Source: an uncultured Gammaproteobacteria bacterium | Lineage (GTDB): Bacteria > Pseudomonadota > Gammaproteobacteria > Enterobacterales > Psychrobiaceae | Direction: 5' to 3' | Assembly (NCBI GenBank): GCA_937139475.1 | Contig: CAKZQF010000222.1 | Span: 21,363 to 85,362 of the forward strand | DNA: 64,000 nucleotides | Shown: piece after piece, positions 51,777 through 61,900 of the stretch | Numbering within the stretch: position 1 is the stretch's first letter | Layout of the letters: each line of letters begins with the position of its first letter | The notes under the pieces: generated by a model | What the model was told of the DNA's origin: nothing | What the model saw: the letters and a program-made list of their open reading frames with translations, nothing else | The model's database searches: none | Made by a program: the position numbers and the translations under genes

Positions 51777-52720
51777 ATATCACTCACTAACGTATTATAT
51801 GTTTTTGATACGGCAGCAAGTAGCTTATCGCGGTGGTGATAGGACGATGTTGGGCTTGCGATATCACAAAAGTGATAAGGACCAACAACTTTCTCTTTCG
51901 GGCTGTGCACCAATATCGCATCTGGCACAGCAAGCTCCGTTGCATGTTTGGTCCATTCAAGCAGCTCGTTTTTAGAGGCACTACCAGCGGGGCTGTTTTC
52001 TTTGATGAGGTTAGCGATAAAGATTTTCTTGGCATTACTTTTTGCAATCGCGCTTTGCAGCTCTGGTAATAAAAGCGGGGGCATTAAACTGGTCAAAAAG
52101 CTACCGGGGCCAATGAGGATTAGCTCGGCTTTCTCAATTGCTGCAATAGCCTCTGGCGTTGCATGAACGCACGGTTCAAGGCTTAAGGTCTTTGGCATAC
52201 GGGTCATTTTATCGACCCTCATTTCCCCGAAAATGCGTTCACCATTATGGTCATGAGCAACCAGATGTGTCGGGTGTTCTGACATTGGGACGATGTGGCT
52301 TTTTACGTGCAGCATTTCTCTGATCAAGTTGATTGCATCAAGCGGACGGACACTCATTTTGTCGAGCGCTAACAACATTAGATTACCCAAGTTGTGTTGC
52401 GCCAAGTCGCTATCACCGCCAAAGCGAAATTCGAACATTAAGCTGGCAATGGTCGGTTGGGTGATTAGCTGATGAATACAATTGCGCAAATCCCCCCAGG
52501 CGATACAATTCTCAGTTTCCCTGAGTCGACCTGTTGAGCCGCCATTGTCCGTGGTTGTTACGATACCAGTAAGGCGGTCTTCGAGGTGGTTTAGTGCAGA
52601 AAGAACCCGGCCTAATCCGTGACCGCCTCCTATTGCCACAACATGTTGTAATGCGTCAAATGGACTTGGTGCCGCAATAGCGTCGCCAGCAATGACAGTT
52701 GTGTTGTTGGTCAGAGCCAT
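51752..52720 (-). CDS. yvcK: YvcK/CofD-like protein
   Basis: 322 residues. Motifs VVAIGGGHGLGRVLSAL, TTTDNGGSTGRLRE and IAWGDLRNCIHQL define the family, and the LVAHDHNGE and ILIGPGSFLTSLMPPLL segments agree. The B. subtilis homologue binds UDP-GlcNAc and supports growth on gluconeogenic substrates and cell-wall homeostasis. Cytoplasmic. Confidence 0.92.
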   Translation of the reverse strand: MALTNNTTVIAGDAIAAPSPFDALQHVVAIGGGHGLGRVLSALNHLEDRLTGIVTTTDNGGSTGRLRETENCIAWGDLRNCIHQLITQPTIASLMFEFRFGGDSDLAQHNLGNLMLLALDKMSVRPLDAINLIREMLHVKSHIVPMSEHPTHLVAHDHNGERIFGEMRVDKMTRMPKTLSLEPCVHATPEAIAAIEKAELILIGPGSFLTSLMPPLLLPELQSAIAKSNAKKIFIANLIKENSPAGSASKNELLEWTKHATELAVPDAILVHSPKEKVVGPYHFCDIASPTSSYHHRDKLLAAVSKTYNTLVSDIQVSATNK

Positions 52721-52885
52721 TTAAATGTTACATCCCTTTGCATAATAAATTAGCATTGAATCAGAAGATAATATAATGCGCTTAGGCTGAGTGTAGAAGT
52801 ATTATGCCTTTCAATCAACGATTGTCGTCAATAAAGTGTTCAATTGAGCAATATCACACCAAGTTTATTGAAGTGGTTTCGTTAC

Positions 52886-53149
52886 TTAGTAGCTACTGGA
52901 TATATCGATATCTGAGGTGGGACGTGAGCAACAAGGTAGCATCTCACCTTCACGAATGTAGGCAAGTGGCTGTGTCGTATAGATGACTGAACCATCATTT
53001 AATTTACAGCGGCAGGCACCGCAAGTTCCGTCACGGCAATGGTAATTAACTTTTATTCCTTGCGCCTCTAAATACTCGAGCGTCGTGCGGTTATCACTCG
53101 CCGGGTATTTTTCATCGCACAGGACATTGTTATAAGTAATTGTTTTCAT
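52886..53149 (-). CDS. yfaE: 2Fe-2S ferredoxin, RNR maintenance protein YfaE
   Basis: 87 residues. Plant-type [2Fe-2S] ligands are seen in CRDGTCGACRC with a distal Cys in MLPCCSRP. In E. coli YfaE regenerates the di-iron tyrosyl radical of NrdB. It follows nrdB by 45 bp, which supports the same function. Confidence 0.92.
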   Translation of the reverse strand: MKTITYNNVLCDEKYPASDNRTTLEYLEAQGIKVNYHCRDGTCGACRCKLNDGSVIYTTQPLAYIREGEMLPCCSRPTSDIDISSSY

Positions 53150-53194
53150 AGTCTCATATAGGCGGCGAACGTTACGTTGCCGCCAATCACCAAA

Positions 53195-54325
53195 TTACAG
53201 GTCGAAGTCACCGAACTCGTCATTCTCAAGTTCGCTATCGATTTGGCCGACAAGGTATGATGAAATCTCACTCTCTTGTGGTGCTACTTGTACATTATCA
53301 CTGACGAGGTAAGAGTTAATCCAAGGTAGTGGGTTAGACACGGTGGCAAATGGTGGCTTGTGTCCGATGGCGATTAAACGTTGATTGGAAATATATTCAA
53401 CATATTGTTTAAGGATCTCGGCGTTCAAGCCAATCATTGAGCCATCTTTAAATAAGTAGTCAGCCCACTCTTTTTCTTGCTCAACAACATCAAGGAAAAC
53501 CTGAAGCCCCTCATCTTTGAGTTGCTCACTAATTTCTTTCATCTCTGGATCATCTTTGCCTTCAGCCCAAAGGTTAAGGATATGCTGAGTCCCAGTAAGG
53601 TGAACTGCTTCATCGCGAGCGATAAGTTTGATTATTTTTGAGTTACCTTCAAGCAATTCACGCTCGGCAAAGGCAAATGAACAGGCGAAACTAACATAAA
53701 AACGTATTGCTTCAAGAGCATTTACCGAACAAACACATAAGAACAAACGCTCTTTAAGTTTACGCTGACTCACTTCAATGGTGCGTCCTTCAACTTCATA
53801 AGTACCTTCCCCCTGTGCTTGTAGTAGCTGGGTAGTAACGATGACGTCATCAAAGTATTTAGCAATGTCACTAGCGCGCTTTAGGATGTTTTCGTTGATA
53901 AGAATATCATCAAATACTTCACTTGGATCGGTAAACAGGTTACGCAAGATATGTGTATATGAACGCGAGTGGATGGTTTCAAAGAATCCCCAAGTCTCTA
54001 CCCAAGTCTCTACCTCGGGTAACGATACGATAGGTAACAGTGTTACGTTAACACTACGCGCGGCAATAGAATCGAGTAGCGTTTGGTATTTTAGGTTACT
54101 AATGAAAATATGGCGTTCGCTTTCAGTTAGCTTTTGCCAATCCATACGGTCTTTTGAGATATCAACTTCTTCAGGTCGCCAGAAAAATGAGATTTGCTTT
54201 TCAATTAGCTTTTCGAAAATTGGCAGCTTTTGCTGGTCAAAGCGAGATACGTTTACCGCATTGCCCAAAAACATTGGTTCATGCAAAGGGTTATTTTTAT
54301 GTTGATTGAACGTTGAATAAGTCAT
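53195..54325 (-). CDS. nrdB: ribonucleotide reductase class Ia beta subunit
   Basis: 376 residues, same length as E. coli Nrd[16 protein letters not shown] contains iron ligands Glu116 and His119 and the radical Tyr123. Other ligands are present in the later [19 protein letters not shown] and [13 protein letters not shown] segments. Makes the radical for deoxynucleotide synthesis. Unusually, the alpha subunit gene nrdA is not next to it: a 3-hydroxybutyrate dehydrogenase gene lies divergently upstream. Confidence 0.96.
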   Translation of the reverse strand: MTYSTFNQHKNNPLHEPMFLGNAVNVSRFDQQKLPIFEKLIEKQISFFWRPEEVDISKDRMDWQKLTESERHIFISNLKYQTLLDSIAARSVNVTLLPIVSLPEVETWVETWGFFETIHSRSYTHILRNLFTDPSEVFDDILINENILKRASDIAKYFDDVIVTTQLLQAQGEGTYEVEGRTIEVSQRKLKERLFLCVCSVNALEAIRFYVSFACSFAFAERELLEGNSKIIKLIARDEAVHLTGTQHILNLWAEGKDDPEMKEISEQLKDEGLQVFLDVVEQEKEWADYLFKDGSMIGLNAEILKQYVEYISNQRLIAIGHKPPFATVSNPLPWINSYLVSDNVQVAPQESEISSYLVGQIDSELENDEFGDFDL

Positions 54326-54674
54326 TTTTCATCCCAAAAAAATTCTGTTGTTCTTATCTACTATTTCCAACGCCGGAAACGGTAGTGAATGTCACAAGTA
54401 TAACATCTATTGTAGTGTTGTTGAATTGATTAAAACACAACATGTAGTATTTAGTGCGTTGTTTGACCACTTTGGCTAGTGAATTCAAATCGACAAATAA
54501 GTTACCATTGCGCTTGTTGTTTTGACAGTAATTTCTAATGTTTTTATTTGTGAAATTTGTTGTTTTGCTCTTGATTTTTTCACAAGTATTGATGCTACTA
54601 AGGTGCTAGGTCTATTTGCACTAACATAGTTTAATCTAAAGGGAAGTTGATTAAGTATTTTGAAAGGAATAACA
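54326..54674. other. 349-bp divergent region between nrdB and the 3-hydroxybutyrate dehydrogenase gene
   Basis: Apart from the NrdR-like boxes nothing is seen in the nrdB half. The other half is AT-rich, with AAGGA just ahead of the dehydrogenase ATG. No gene is supported. Confidence 0.5.
54403..54450 (-). promoter_or_regulatory. pair of NrdR-box-like sites upstream of nrdB
   Basis: Box 2 (54435-54450) ACACAACATGTAGTAT matches the NrdR consensus ACACWATATATWGTGT at 13 of 16 positions. Box 1 (54403-54418) ACATCTATTGTAGTGT matches at 10. They are exactly 32 bp apart, the three-turn spacing typical for NrdR, and lie 78-125 bp upstream of nrdB. NrdR itself is not in the window. Confidence 0.7.
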
Positions 54675-55457
54675 ATGTTACACAATAAAACAGCGTTAAT
54701 TACCGGCTCCACCAGTGGTATCGGCTTAGCTGCTGCCCATGTCCTTGCAGAGAATAACTGTAATCTGGTATTGCATGGCCTAATGAGCGAGGAAGAAGGA
54801 CAGGCATTGGCTGCTCAGTTTTCAAGTACCTATGGTATTAATGTTTTTTTTAGCAACGCAGACTTGCGTGAACCACAGGCCATTGCTCACTTTATGGAAC
54901 AAGCCATCAATGAGCTTGGATCCATTGACATCCTAGTGAATAATGCAGGTATTCAGCACACCGAATGCGCAGCTGATTTTCCGTTAAATAAGTGGAATGA
55001 CATAATCGCGATTAACTTAAGTGCGTCCTTTCACACCATTCAACAAGCACTGCCGAGCATGGAAAAAAATGGCTGGGGCCGAATTATCAATATTGCGTCG
55101 GTGCATGGCTTAGTCGGTTCTAAAAACAAATCAGCGTATTGTGCCGCCAAGCACGGCATCGTTGGGCTGACTAAAGTCATCGCACTGGAGTGCGCTGAAA
55201 TGGGGATCACCGCCAATGCCATTTGCCCAGGTTGGGTAGATACACCGCTGATCAACAATCAAATTGAGCAAGTTGCCCATGAGCAAGCAACAACATTTGA
55301 AGATGCTAAATATAAATTGGTAACGGCGAAACAACCATTGCCGGAAATGGCAGACCCGAGGCAGATTGGGGAGTTCATTCTATTTTTATGCAGTGATGGT
55401 GCGCGTAGTATTACTGGTGCTGCATTGCCAATGGATGGCGCTTGGACAGCGCAATAG
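54675..55457 (+). CDS. 3-hydroxybutyrate dehydrogenase (SDR)
   Basis: 260 residues from the ATG at 54675 (AAGGA 5 bp ahead; a TTG at 54660 adds five residues and is not used). Cofactor motif TGSTSGIG, NNAGIQH, and catalytic SAYCAAKHG (Tyr-x3-Lys). IASVHGLVGS and the C-terminal TGAALPMDGAWTAQ are typical of bacterial D-3-hydroxybutyrate dehydrogenases, which convert 3-hydroxybutyrate to acetoacetate with NAD. First gene of a small rightward unit. Confidence 0.9.
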   Translation: MLHNKTALITGSTSGIGLAAAHVLAENNCNLVLHGLMSEEEGQALAAQFSSTYGINVFFSNADLREPQAIAHFMEQAINELGSIDILVNNAGIQHTECAADFPLNKWNDIIAINLSASFHTIQQALPSMEKNGWGRIINIASVHGLVGSKNKSAYCAAKHGIVGLTKVIALECAEMGITANAICPGWVDTPLINNQIEQVAHEQATTFEDAKYKLVTAKQPLPEMADPRQIGEFILFLCSDGARSITGAALPMDGAWTAQ

Positions 55458-55481
55458 CGACTAATATTTAAAGGGGAAGTG

Positions 55482-55883
55482 ATGAGTGATAATTCCGGCG
55501 AAGATATCCGCCGCAAAGTAATGAGTGATGCTTTTGTTGACCGCGCGCTGGCAAACACTGATGAGTTAACAGCGCCGCTGCAAGATTACATCAATGATCA
55601 TTGCTGGGGCGCCACATGGACCCGTGATGGGATTGACCTAAAGACAAGAAGTCTAGTCACCATTGCAATGTTGGCAGCGCTTAAGGCGCCGACTGAGCTA
55701 AAAGGTCATATCCGCGGTGCGTTAAATAATGGCGCTACGGTTGAAGAAGTTCGTGAAGTTTTACTCCATAGCGCTGTTTATTGCGGCGCGCCAGCGGCGC
55801 AGGAAGCATTTCGGGCGTTTAAAGAGGTTGTGCAATCGTTGCAGGCAGACGAGTCGTGCGCCACAAATGGCTCCGCCATATAG
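55482..55883 (+). CDS. carboxymuconolactone decarboxylase family protein
   Basis: 133 residues from the ATG at 55482; GGGG (55473-55476) lies 5 bp upstream. Pattern WTRDGIDLKTRSLVTIAMLAALKAPTELKGHIRGALNNG and HSAVYCGAPAAQEAFR match the PcaC/CMD family. Co-transcribed with the dehydrogenase (24-bp gap). Members include 4-carboxymuconolactone decarboxylase and peroxidase-like proteins; the residue set fits the former but the absence of other pca genes argues against a full protocatechuate pathway here. Confidence 0.88.
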   Translation: MSDNSGEDIRRKVMSDAFVDRALANTDELTAPLQDYINDHCWGATWTRDGIDLKTRSLVTIAMLAALKAPTELKGHIRGALNNGATVEEVREVLLHSAVYCGAPAAQEAFRAFKEVVQSLQADESCATNGSAI

Positions 55884-55994
55884 CAAACGCGACACCTTGG
55901 ATAAGATTAATTTGGGCTAGTTGAATTTGCGTAATGCGATTAAACCAAGCCCATTACTTCTTTCATCATCAGGTGACGTGTTTGGTTAGTGATG

Positions 55995-56447
55995 TTACTT
56001 GTTTTTCGCGACAAATGTTTTGTTAACAATGCGCCATTTATCGTTGCGTTTGTACATTACCAAATAGTCAATGTAGTGTGTTTTAGGTGTTTCAAAATTA
56101 AGCTTTACCATCGCCATCTTGTTATCGACTATATCAACTGAAATCACATCAGCATGCCAAGTGTCGTTAGTTCCCTTAAAAAAGCTAGCAAATTTCTTTA
56201 AAGGGATAGTTCTAATAACCTCCTTGCCTGTTTCCTTGTCAACTTTGATCATTTTGACATCGCCAAACTCACTGTCAAAAGCGCTTAACATCAGTTTCTG
56301 GTCGCCGCTTGCGCCGCCGTTAAAATAGTCATAAGCGGTCTTTACAACGGCTTGGTATTCGTTGCTGGTTACGGACTTTGCATGTGCAGATGTAGATAGT
56401 GCTGATAGTGATAGTACAAGTAATAATATTTTTGTTAGTTTATCCAT
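55995..56447 (-). CDS. exported NTF2-like (lumazine-binding-type) protein
   Basis: 150 residues from the ATG at 56447 (GAGAAA just ahead); the open frame upstream is not supported. Signal peptide about 1-23 ending SAHA. The mature part, EYQAVVKTAYDYFNGGASGD... to ...YLVMYKRNDKWRIVNKTFV, fits the NTF2-like Lumazine_bd_2 family. Periplasmic, function unknown. Confidence 0.8.
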   Translation of the reverse strand: MDKLTKILLLVLSLSALSTSAHAKSVTSNEYQAVVKTAYDYFNGGASGDQKLMLSAFDSEFGDVKMIKVDKETGKEVIRTIPLKKFASFFKGTNDTWHADVISVDIVDNKMAMVKLNFETPKTHYIDYLVMYKRNDKWRIVNKTFVAKNK

Positions 56448-56589
56448 TTTCTCAAATTTCCTACGTAAATTCAGTGGCAAAGAGTATATGTTTGCTGACT
56501 ACTTATACCTGAGCCGGGCAAAAGTAGACAGTCGAAAGTGTAAACAAATATGAATGCTAAAAAGGGGGGGCGGTTGTGCGTAAATCGTT

Positions 56590-56611
56590 AAAGAGCGCCG
56601 CAACGCTCTTT
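56590..56611 (-). terminator. terminator after the esterase gene
   Basis: Perfect 8-bp stem AAAGAGCG/CGCTCTTT (56590-56597, 56604-56611), 6-nt loop, weak T content after it. 16 bp beyond the esterase stop on the minus strand. Confidence 0.65.
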
Positions 56612-56626
56612 GATTTAGCGGGAGAG

Positions 56627-57565
56627 TTATCGGACAAACTCTTCAATCAGTTGGTAGGTTTTTTCGCATTCGTTCGCAACCAACGTTTGAAGCAGCATGT
56701 AAGCATGAATCATGTCATCAAATTGATGGTGGGTGAACGTTGCGCCAGCATCATCAAGCGCATTTACGTATGCGTTGCCTTCATCCCTAAGCGGGTCGCA
56801 ACCTGCGGTTATGATTAAGGTCGCTGGCATTGTTGCCGTAAACGGACCCTGTAGCGGTGAGGCCTTTTGAATCAGTGCTTGATTATCGGCGTTTGGGCCA
56901 AAATAGTGTTTGAAATAGAAAGCTATTTTAGTGCTTTCCAAAAGGTAGCCCGTACCATTCTCTTGTATTGAATCGGTACTCATGGAGTAATCAACACTGG
57001 GGTAAATTAAAATTTGCTTGGCAATCTCAACTTGTGGTTGTTGTAGGTTTTTCATTACCAAGCTACTGCACAAGGCTCCGCCTGCGCTGTCGCCAGCCAG
57101 GATTAGCTCATCTGTGTAATTGAGCCCGCTTAGCACCTGTTTATAATTTAGCAGCGCAAATTGGCAGTCATCCAAGCCACAAGGGTAGGGGTACTCTGGT
57201 GTCAGACGATAATCAATGGTGATAACAATTGATTGGGTTCGGTGTGCCAGTTGACGGCTCACCGGATCATAGAGTTCGATACTACCACACATGTGTCCGC
57301 CGCCATGAAAGTGAAGCAATACAGGTAAAGCCTTATCTGGCGCAGGGTGATAAATCCGCACTTTGATGGCGCGATCGCCAGCATCAAGAACGCTATCTTT
57401 AATCAGGCTAATTTGTGGGCCCTGCGGCAAAAAGGCTGCCAGCTTTTCTAAGTTTGCTCGCGTCATCTGCGGCGTTATGATAATCCCTTGATCTTTTAAT
57501 TCCTGTGCGCCAATCGCTACCTGCGCTAGAAAGGGTTCTAATTTTGGTGAAACAATACCTCGCAT
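56627..57565 (-). CDS. alpha/beta hydrolase, HSL-type esterase
   Basis: 312 residues. HSL-family motifs: oxyanion-hole HFHGGGHMCGS, nucleophile GDSAGGAL, acid in AGCDPLRDEG and His in DDMIHAY. Hydrolyses short acyl esters; no signal, so cytoplasmic. Starts 2 bp after the MFS gene, hence one operon with it; the MFS protein may import or export a substrate or product. Confidence 0.92.
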   Translation of the reverse strand: MRGIVSPKLEPFLAQVAIGAQELKDQGIIITPQMTRANLEKLAAFLPQGPQISLIKDSVLDAGDRAIKVRIYHPAPDKALPVLLHFHGGGHMCGSIELYDPVSRQLAHRTQSIVITIDYRLTPEYPYPCGLDDCQFALLNYKQVLSGLNYTDELILAGDSAGGALCSSLVMKNLQQPQVEIAKQILIYPSVDYSMSTDSIQENGTGYLLESTKIAFYFKHYFGPNADNQALIQKASPLQGPFTATMPATLIITAGCDPLRDEGNAYVNALDDAGATFTHHQFDDMIHAYMLLQTLVANECEKTYQLIEEFVR

Positions 57566-57567
57566 AA

Positions 57568-58737
57568 TTACTCCTTGGTAGACTTTGCAGTCTCAGGTAA
57601 AAAGAAACTTCCAATAAAAAAGGTGCTGCTCACTAAGGCAATCATAATAAGGGATTGAGTAAAGTCCCCCTGATTGATATCGACCAGCTTACCAAACCCC
57701 CACAAAATAGCGGTGGAAATAAGGTAACTAATACAATAAAACAGGCTGAATATGACTGTGATTCGCTGCGGTGTCATATTCGGTAGTTCATGCGGTATTG
57801 ACACTAGCGCGGTGATCGGAAAGAAAATGAAAAAGCCCAGGATAACAGCGCTTAGGGTAACTAACCAAGGTAAGGTACTAAACGATAAACCAATAATAGT
57901 AAGTACGATCACTAATCCGGAGAAGCGAATAACCGGTATACGTTTGGTTACTTTTTTACTGTAAAGAATCCCGGCGAGTGTGCCGATTATACCAAAACCA
58001 ATAACCCATTTGCTTTCGCTAATGCCAGCCTTTGGGTAAAAGGTAAATAAACAAATATAAAAAGTTAATAAGCCAGAATAAGTTAAGCCATAAACCCAAT
58101 TAAACTTATCTTTGAGACCATCAACGTAGCTGTAACTTATGGATTCTTTCTCATCAGCAGCTGTCGACTTATCTGCTGGTTCAAATTTGACCAGCAACCA
58201 AGCGGTTGCTATCAATATGCTGACCACGGAAAAGCCGATTAATGACGCTTTCCAGCCGCCAGAAATGGCGTTAATGTCTGCCATAAACCAAAGAATAATC
58301 GCCGTGCCGACATTAAATGATACGGCATTTAGGCCATTGATCACCGGGCGTTCATCAACGGCAAACCATTGCATAACAATCGGGTTGAAATACACAATCA
58401 TAAATGCGCCACCAAGTCCCATTAAAAAGCGACTAACAAGCAGCAGTTCATAATTTGGGGATATAGGCGTTAGCACGCCAATAATAATTAGCAAGCTGGA
58501 GAGAAAAAAAGCGTATTTGATACCAAATTTAATGGCGATCCACGCGGCGCCAAATGTGCCGACAATTTTTGCGAAGGTCACCGCGCCACTGATTAGGCTT
58601 GCAGAGGCCAGACTATCGATATTCATCGATAGCATGATTTGCTCCATGCTGGCGGCGCCTCCAACCCAGGCCATCGCAAATAACATGTAACTGAAGAAGA
58701 CCAACGTTTCGACTACGTATTTATTATTAATTTTCAT
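57568..58737 (-). CDS. MFS transporter
   Basis: 389 residues, 12 predicted TM helices, with the loop 2-3-like segment SRFLMGLGGAFMIVYFNPIVMQWF. First gene of the MFS-esterase operon. Similar in style to cyanate/organic anion-type MFS carriers; the substrate is unknown. Confidence 0.9.
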   Translation of the reverse strand: MKINNKYVVETLVFFSYMLFAMAWVGGAASMEQIMLSMNIDSLASASLISGAVTFAKIVGTFGAAWIAIKFGIKYAFFLSSLLIIIGVLTPISPNYELLLVSRFLMGLGGAFMIVYFNPIVMQWFAVDERPVINGLNAVSFNVGTAIILWFMADINAISGGWKASLIGFSVVSILIATAWLLVKFEPADKSTAADEKESISYSYVDGLKDKFNWVYGLTYSGLLTFYICLFTFYPKAGISESKWVIGFGIIGTLAGILYSKKVTKRIPVIRFSGLVIVLTIIGLSFSTLPWLVTLSAVILGFFIFFPITALVSIPHELPNMTPQRITVIFSLFYCISYLISTAILWGFGKLVDINQGDFTQSLIMIALVSSTFFIGSFFLPETAKSTKE

Positions 58738-58917
58738 TGATGATAATTCACTATAGATTAAGCCGTAAACAAGGTTACCGTATGGGGCAGTGCAAAGAAC
58801 TACTACCTTAGTGCACTACTTTAGTCGAAAGCTCATGTTAAGCTAAGACGATGATATCATTGGCTACTTCTTTAGCTTTCAACGTAATTTACGCTATTTA
58901 CAGCAGAGGACTCTTCA

Positions 58918-61900
58918 TTGCTAGCTTGGCTTTCTTTAGACACGTGGCTCATTAGTGGGCTGTCCATTGCCTATTTAATCTTATTGTTTATCATCGCTTA
59001 TTGGGGCCAGAACCAATCGCCAAAACATTGGACTTCTAGACCGGTAGTGTACAGCTTATCACTGGGCGTGAGTTGTACTTCGTGGGCTTTTTACGGCACC
59101 GTGGGACAGGCAGCCTCAACAGGGGCTTGGATAGCGCCTATTTATATTGGCACCATCTTAACCATGGTGTTGGCATGGCCTATGCTGGTCAAGATATTAC
59201 GGATTATAAAAGAGCAAAACCTGACCTCTATTGCGGATTTTATTGCTTTTCGATACGACCGTTCTGGTAAAATCGCCGCAACTGTTGCTCTTGTGGTCCT
59301 GATTGGGATCATTCCTTATATCGCACTGCAACTACGCGCCATTAGTGTTAGTTTCGATCTGCTCACAGGTACCTACCAGTCAGGTATTAGCACGGCCTTT
59401 ATTGTGACGTTGGTGCTAATCGTCTTTAGTATTTTTTTTGGTACCCGGCAAATAGCCGCGAATAAGCAAAATCAGGGCCTAGTACTGGCAATTGCAGCGA
59501 GTTCGGTTGTTAAATTATTTGCGCTAACTGCGGTTGGTTTGTTTGCTACTTTTTATGTCTTTGATGGTTTTTCAGACCTTCTATCCCAAGAGCAACAAAG
59601 TATTTCTTATACTGGCGTTGACTCCATTTACCTCTCCTTCGCCCAAGCGCTTTTAGGTGCTATCACAGTCTTTATTTTACCGCAGCAATTTCATTTGATG
59701 ATGATAGAAAATCATCATCAACAGGAACTAAAAACGGCGCGCTGGCTATATCCTGTTTACTTATTGCTAATTAATATCTTTGTTTTACCTATTGCCATCG
59801 CCGGGCAATTGACCTTTCCGGGAGGGAGCGTTGATGCCGATATTTTCGTATTAACGCTCCCCTTATATTATCAACAAGCATGGCTTGGAATTGTTGTCTA
59901 TATTGGTGGCCTCGCTGCGGCAACAAGCATGGTGATAGTCTCGGCGATTGTGCTCAGTTTGATGATTTCCACGGAGATTATTACGCCGCTAATGTTAAAA
60001 CTGCGCCGGTTTAATTCACAACAGGTACCACAGATGAGTAGCTTGTTGCTCAACCTTAGGCGCGGAGCCATTGCGGTCATTTTACTACTCGCTTTTGCTT
60101 TTGAGCGGATCATTGCCCAGCAAAGTCATTTAGCTAGTATTGGTTTGTTATCTTTTGTGCTGTTATCGCAGTTTGCCCCAGCCACCCTTGGTGCATTGTA
60201 TTGGCGCAAGGGCACCGCTAAGGGGGCGTTTATAGGTCTACTTGCGGGTACTTTACTGTGGTGTTATACGTTGTTGTTACCAACACTTATGCCTCATTTT
60301 AGTTGGCTATCGACGGGACCGTTGGGTATCGCCTGGTTAAAGCCTCAGGCGCTATTTGGCGTGGATTTTGGTGATGTGGTAAGTCATGGCGTCTTTTATA
60401 GTTTGCTGCTCAATACCCTTTGTTATGTATTCATTTCATTGGTTAGCCATCGTAGCGTTGGGGAGAAACTGCAAGCAGAGCTCTATATTAGTAAGAGTCA
60501 AAGTCAGTTTGAGCGCCACTTGACCTTAGATGACTTATATAATTTATTGCAGCGTTTTACCGACAGTGCAACGGCCAAACAAGTGCATGGGATGGCGGGT
60601 AAAAAAGGGGATGCTAGTCTAAGTCAAGCCATTGAATATACCCGATTACAACTTTCGGCTGTTTTGGGTTCTGCATCAACTCGTATGGTCATGAAAGCGG
60701 CATCAACCTCGCAAGAGATGCCACTAGAAGATGTGGTGAGTATTGTCGATGAAGCCAATCAAATGTTCCGTTTCAATCGCGAGCTATTGCAATCGGGAGT
60801 GGAAAATATTGAACAGGGTATTAGTGTTGTCGATGCAGATATGCGCCTAGTTGCATGGAACCAGCGCTATGTTGAGTTACTCGATTACCCACCGGGCTTT
60901 GTGGTCGTAGGCAAGCCCATCGCTGAGCTATTGAGGTACAATATCGGTAAGGGCTATATCTCCGGCGCTGATGATGATGCGTTGGTCGCTAGGCGCTTAG
61001 AGCATATGCGCGCAGGGCATAGCCACCATTTTCAGCGCAGTATGCCTAACGGCCTAGTCCTTGAAATTCGCGGTCAGCCGATGCCGGGCGGAGGCTTTGT
61101 TAGTACTTTCTCTGATATCACCGAGCATATTGAAAACAAAAAAGCGCTGCAAAAAGCCAATGAAACACTAGAAAAACGTGTGGCTCAGCGCACCAGGGAG
61201 TTGGAGTTTGCGATGGCCCAAGCAAAAGCCGCTGATTCGAGTAAAACACGATTTTTGGCCGCGGCGAGCCATGATTTAATGCAGCCTTTTAACGCGCTGT
61301 CGCTTTTTACTTCGATGTTAAAGAATAAAGTTGATACCGATGAGCTTTCACAATTGGCTAACCATATCGATGATTCATTAAATGTCGTAGAAGCACTACT
61401 GTCTGACTTAGTGGAAATCTCAAAACTTGATGGTGGCTCACAGACTGTCGACTTGAGCGACTTTGCTATCGATGAATTACTTGGCCCACTAAACAACGAG
61501 TTTAATTTGCTAGCGCAGCAAGAAGGTATTAGCTTTAGCTACCCACATAGTAGCCTTTGGGTAAGGAGTGATAAACAAATGTTGCGCCGTGTGCTGCAAA
61601 ACTTTCTCTCCAATGCGGTGCACTATTGCAAAGATAAACATGATGGCGACCATCAGAAAACCAGCAAGATAGTATTGGGCGTTAGGCGCACGACAAGTCA
61701 TTTGAATGTCGAAGTATGGGATAACGGCCCGGGTATCGCTAGCGATCAACAGAAAAAAATCTTTGAAGAATTTGAACGGCTAGAGCGCAACCGTGATGTG
61801 CCCGGCTTGGGTTTAGGCTTGGCCATTTGTGAGCGAATAGCTGGCCTGTTGGGACTGTCGATTTCATTGCGCTCGACGCTTGGCAAGGGCACATGTTTTA

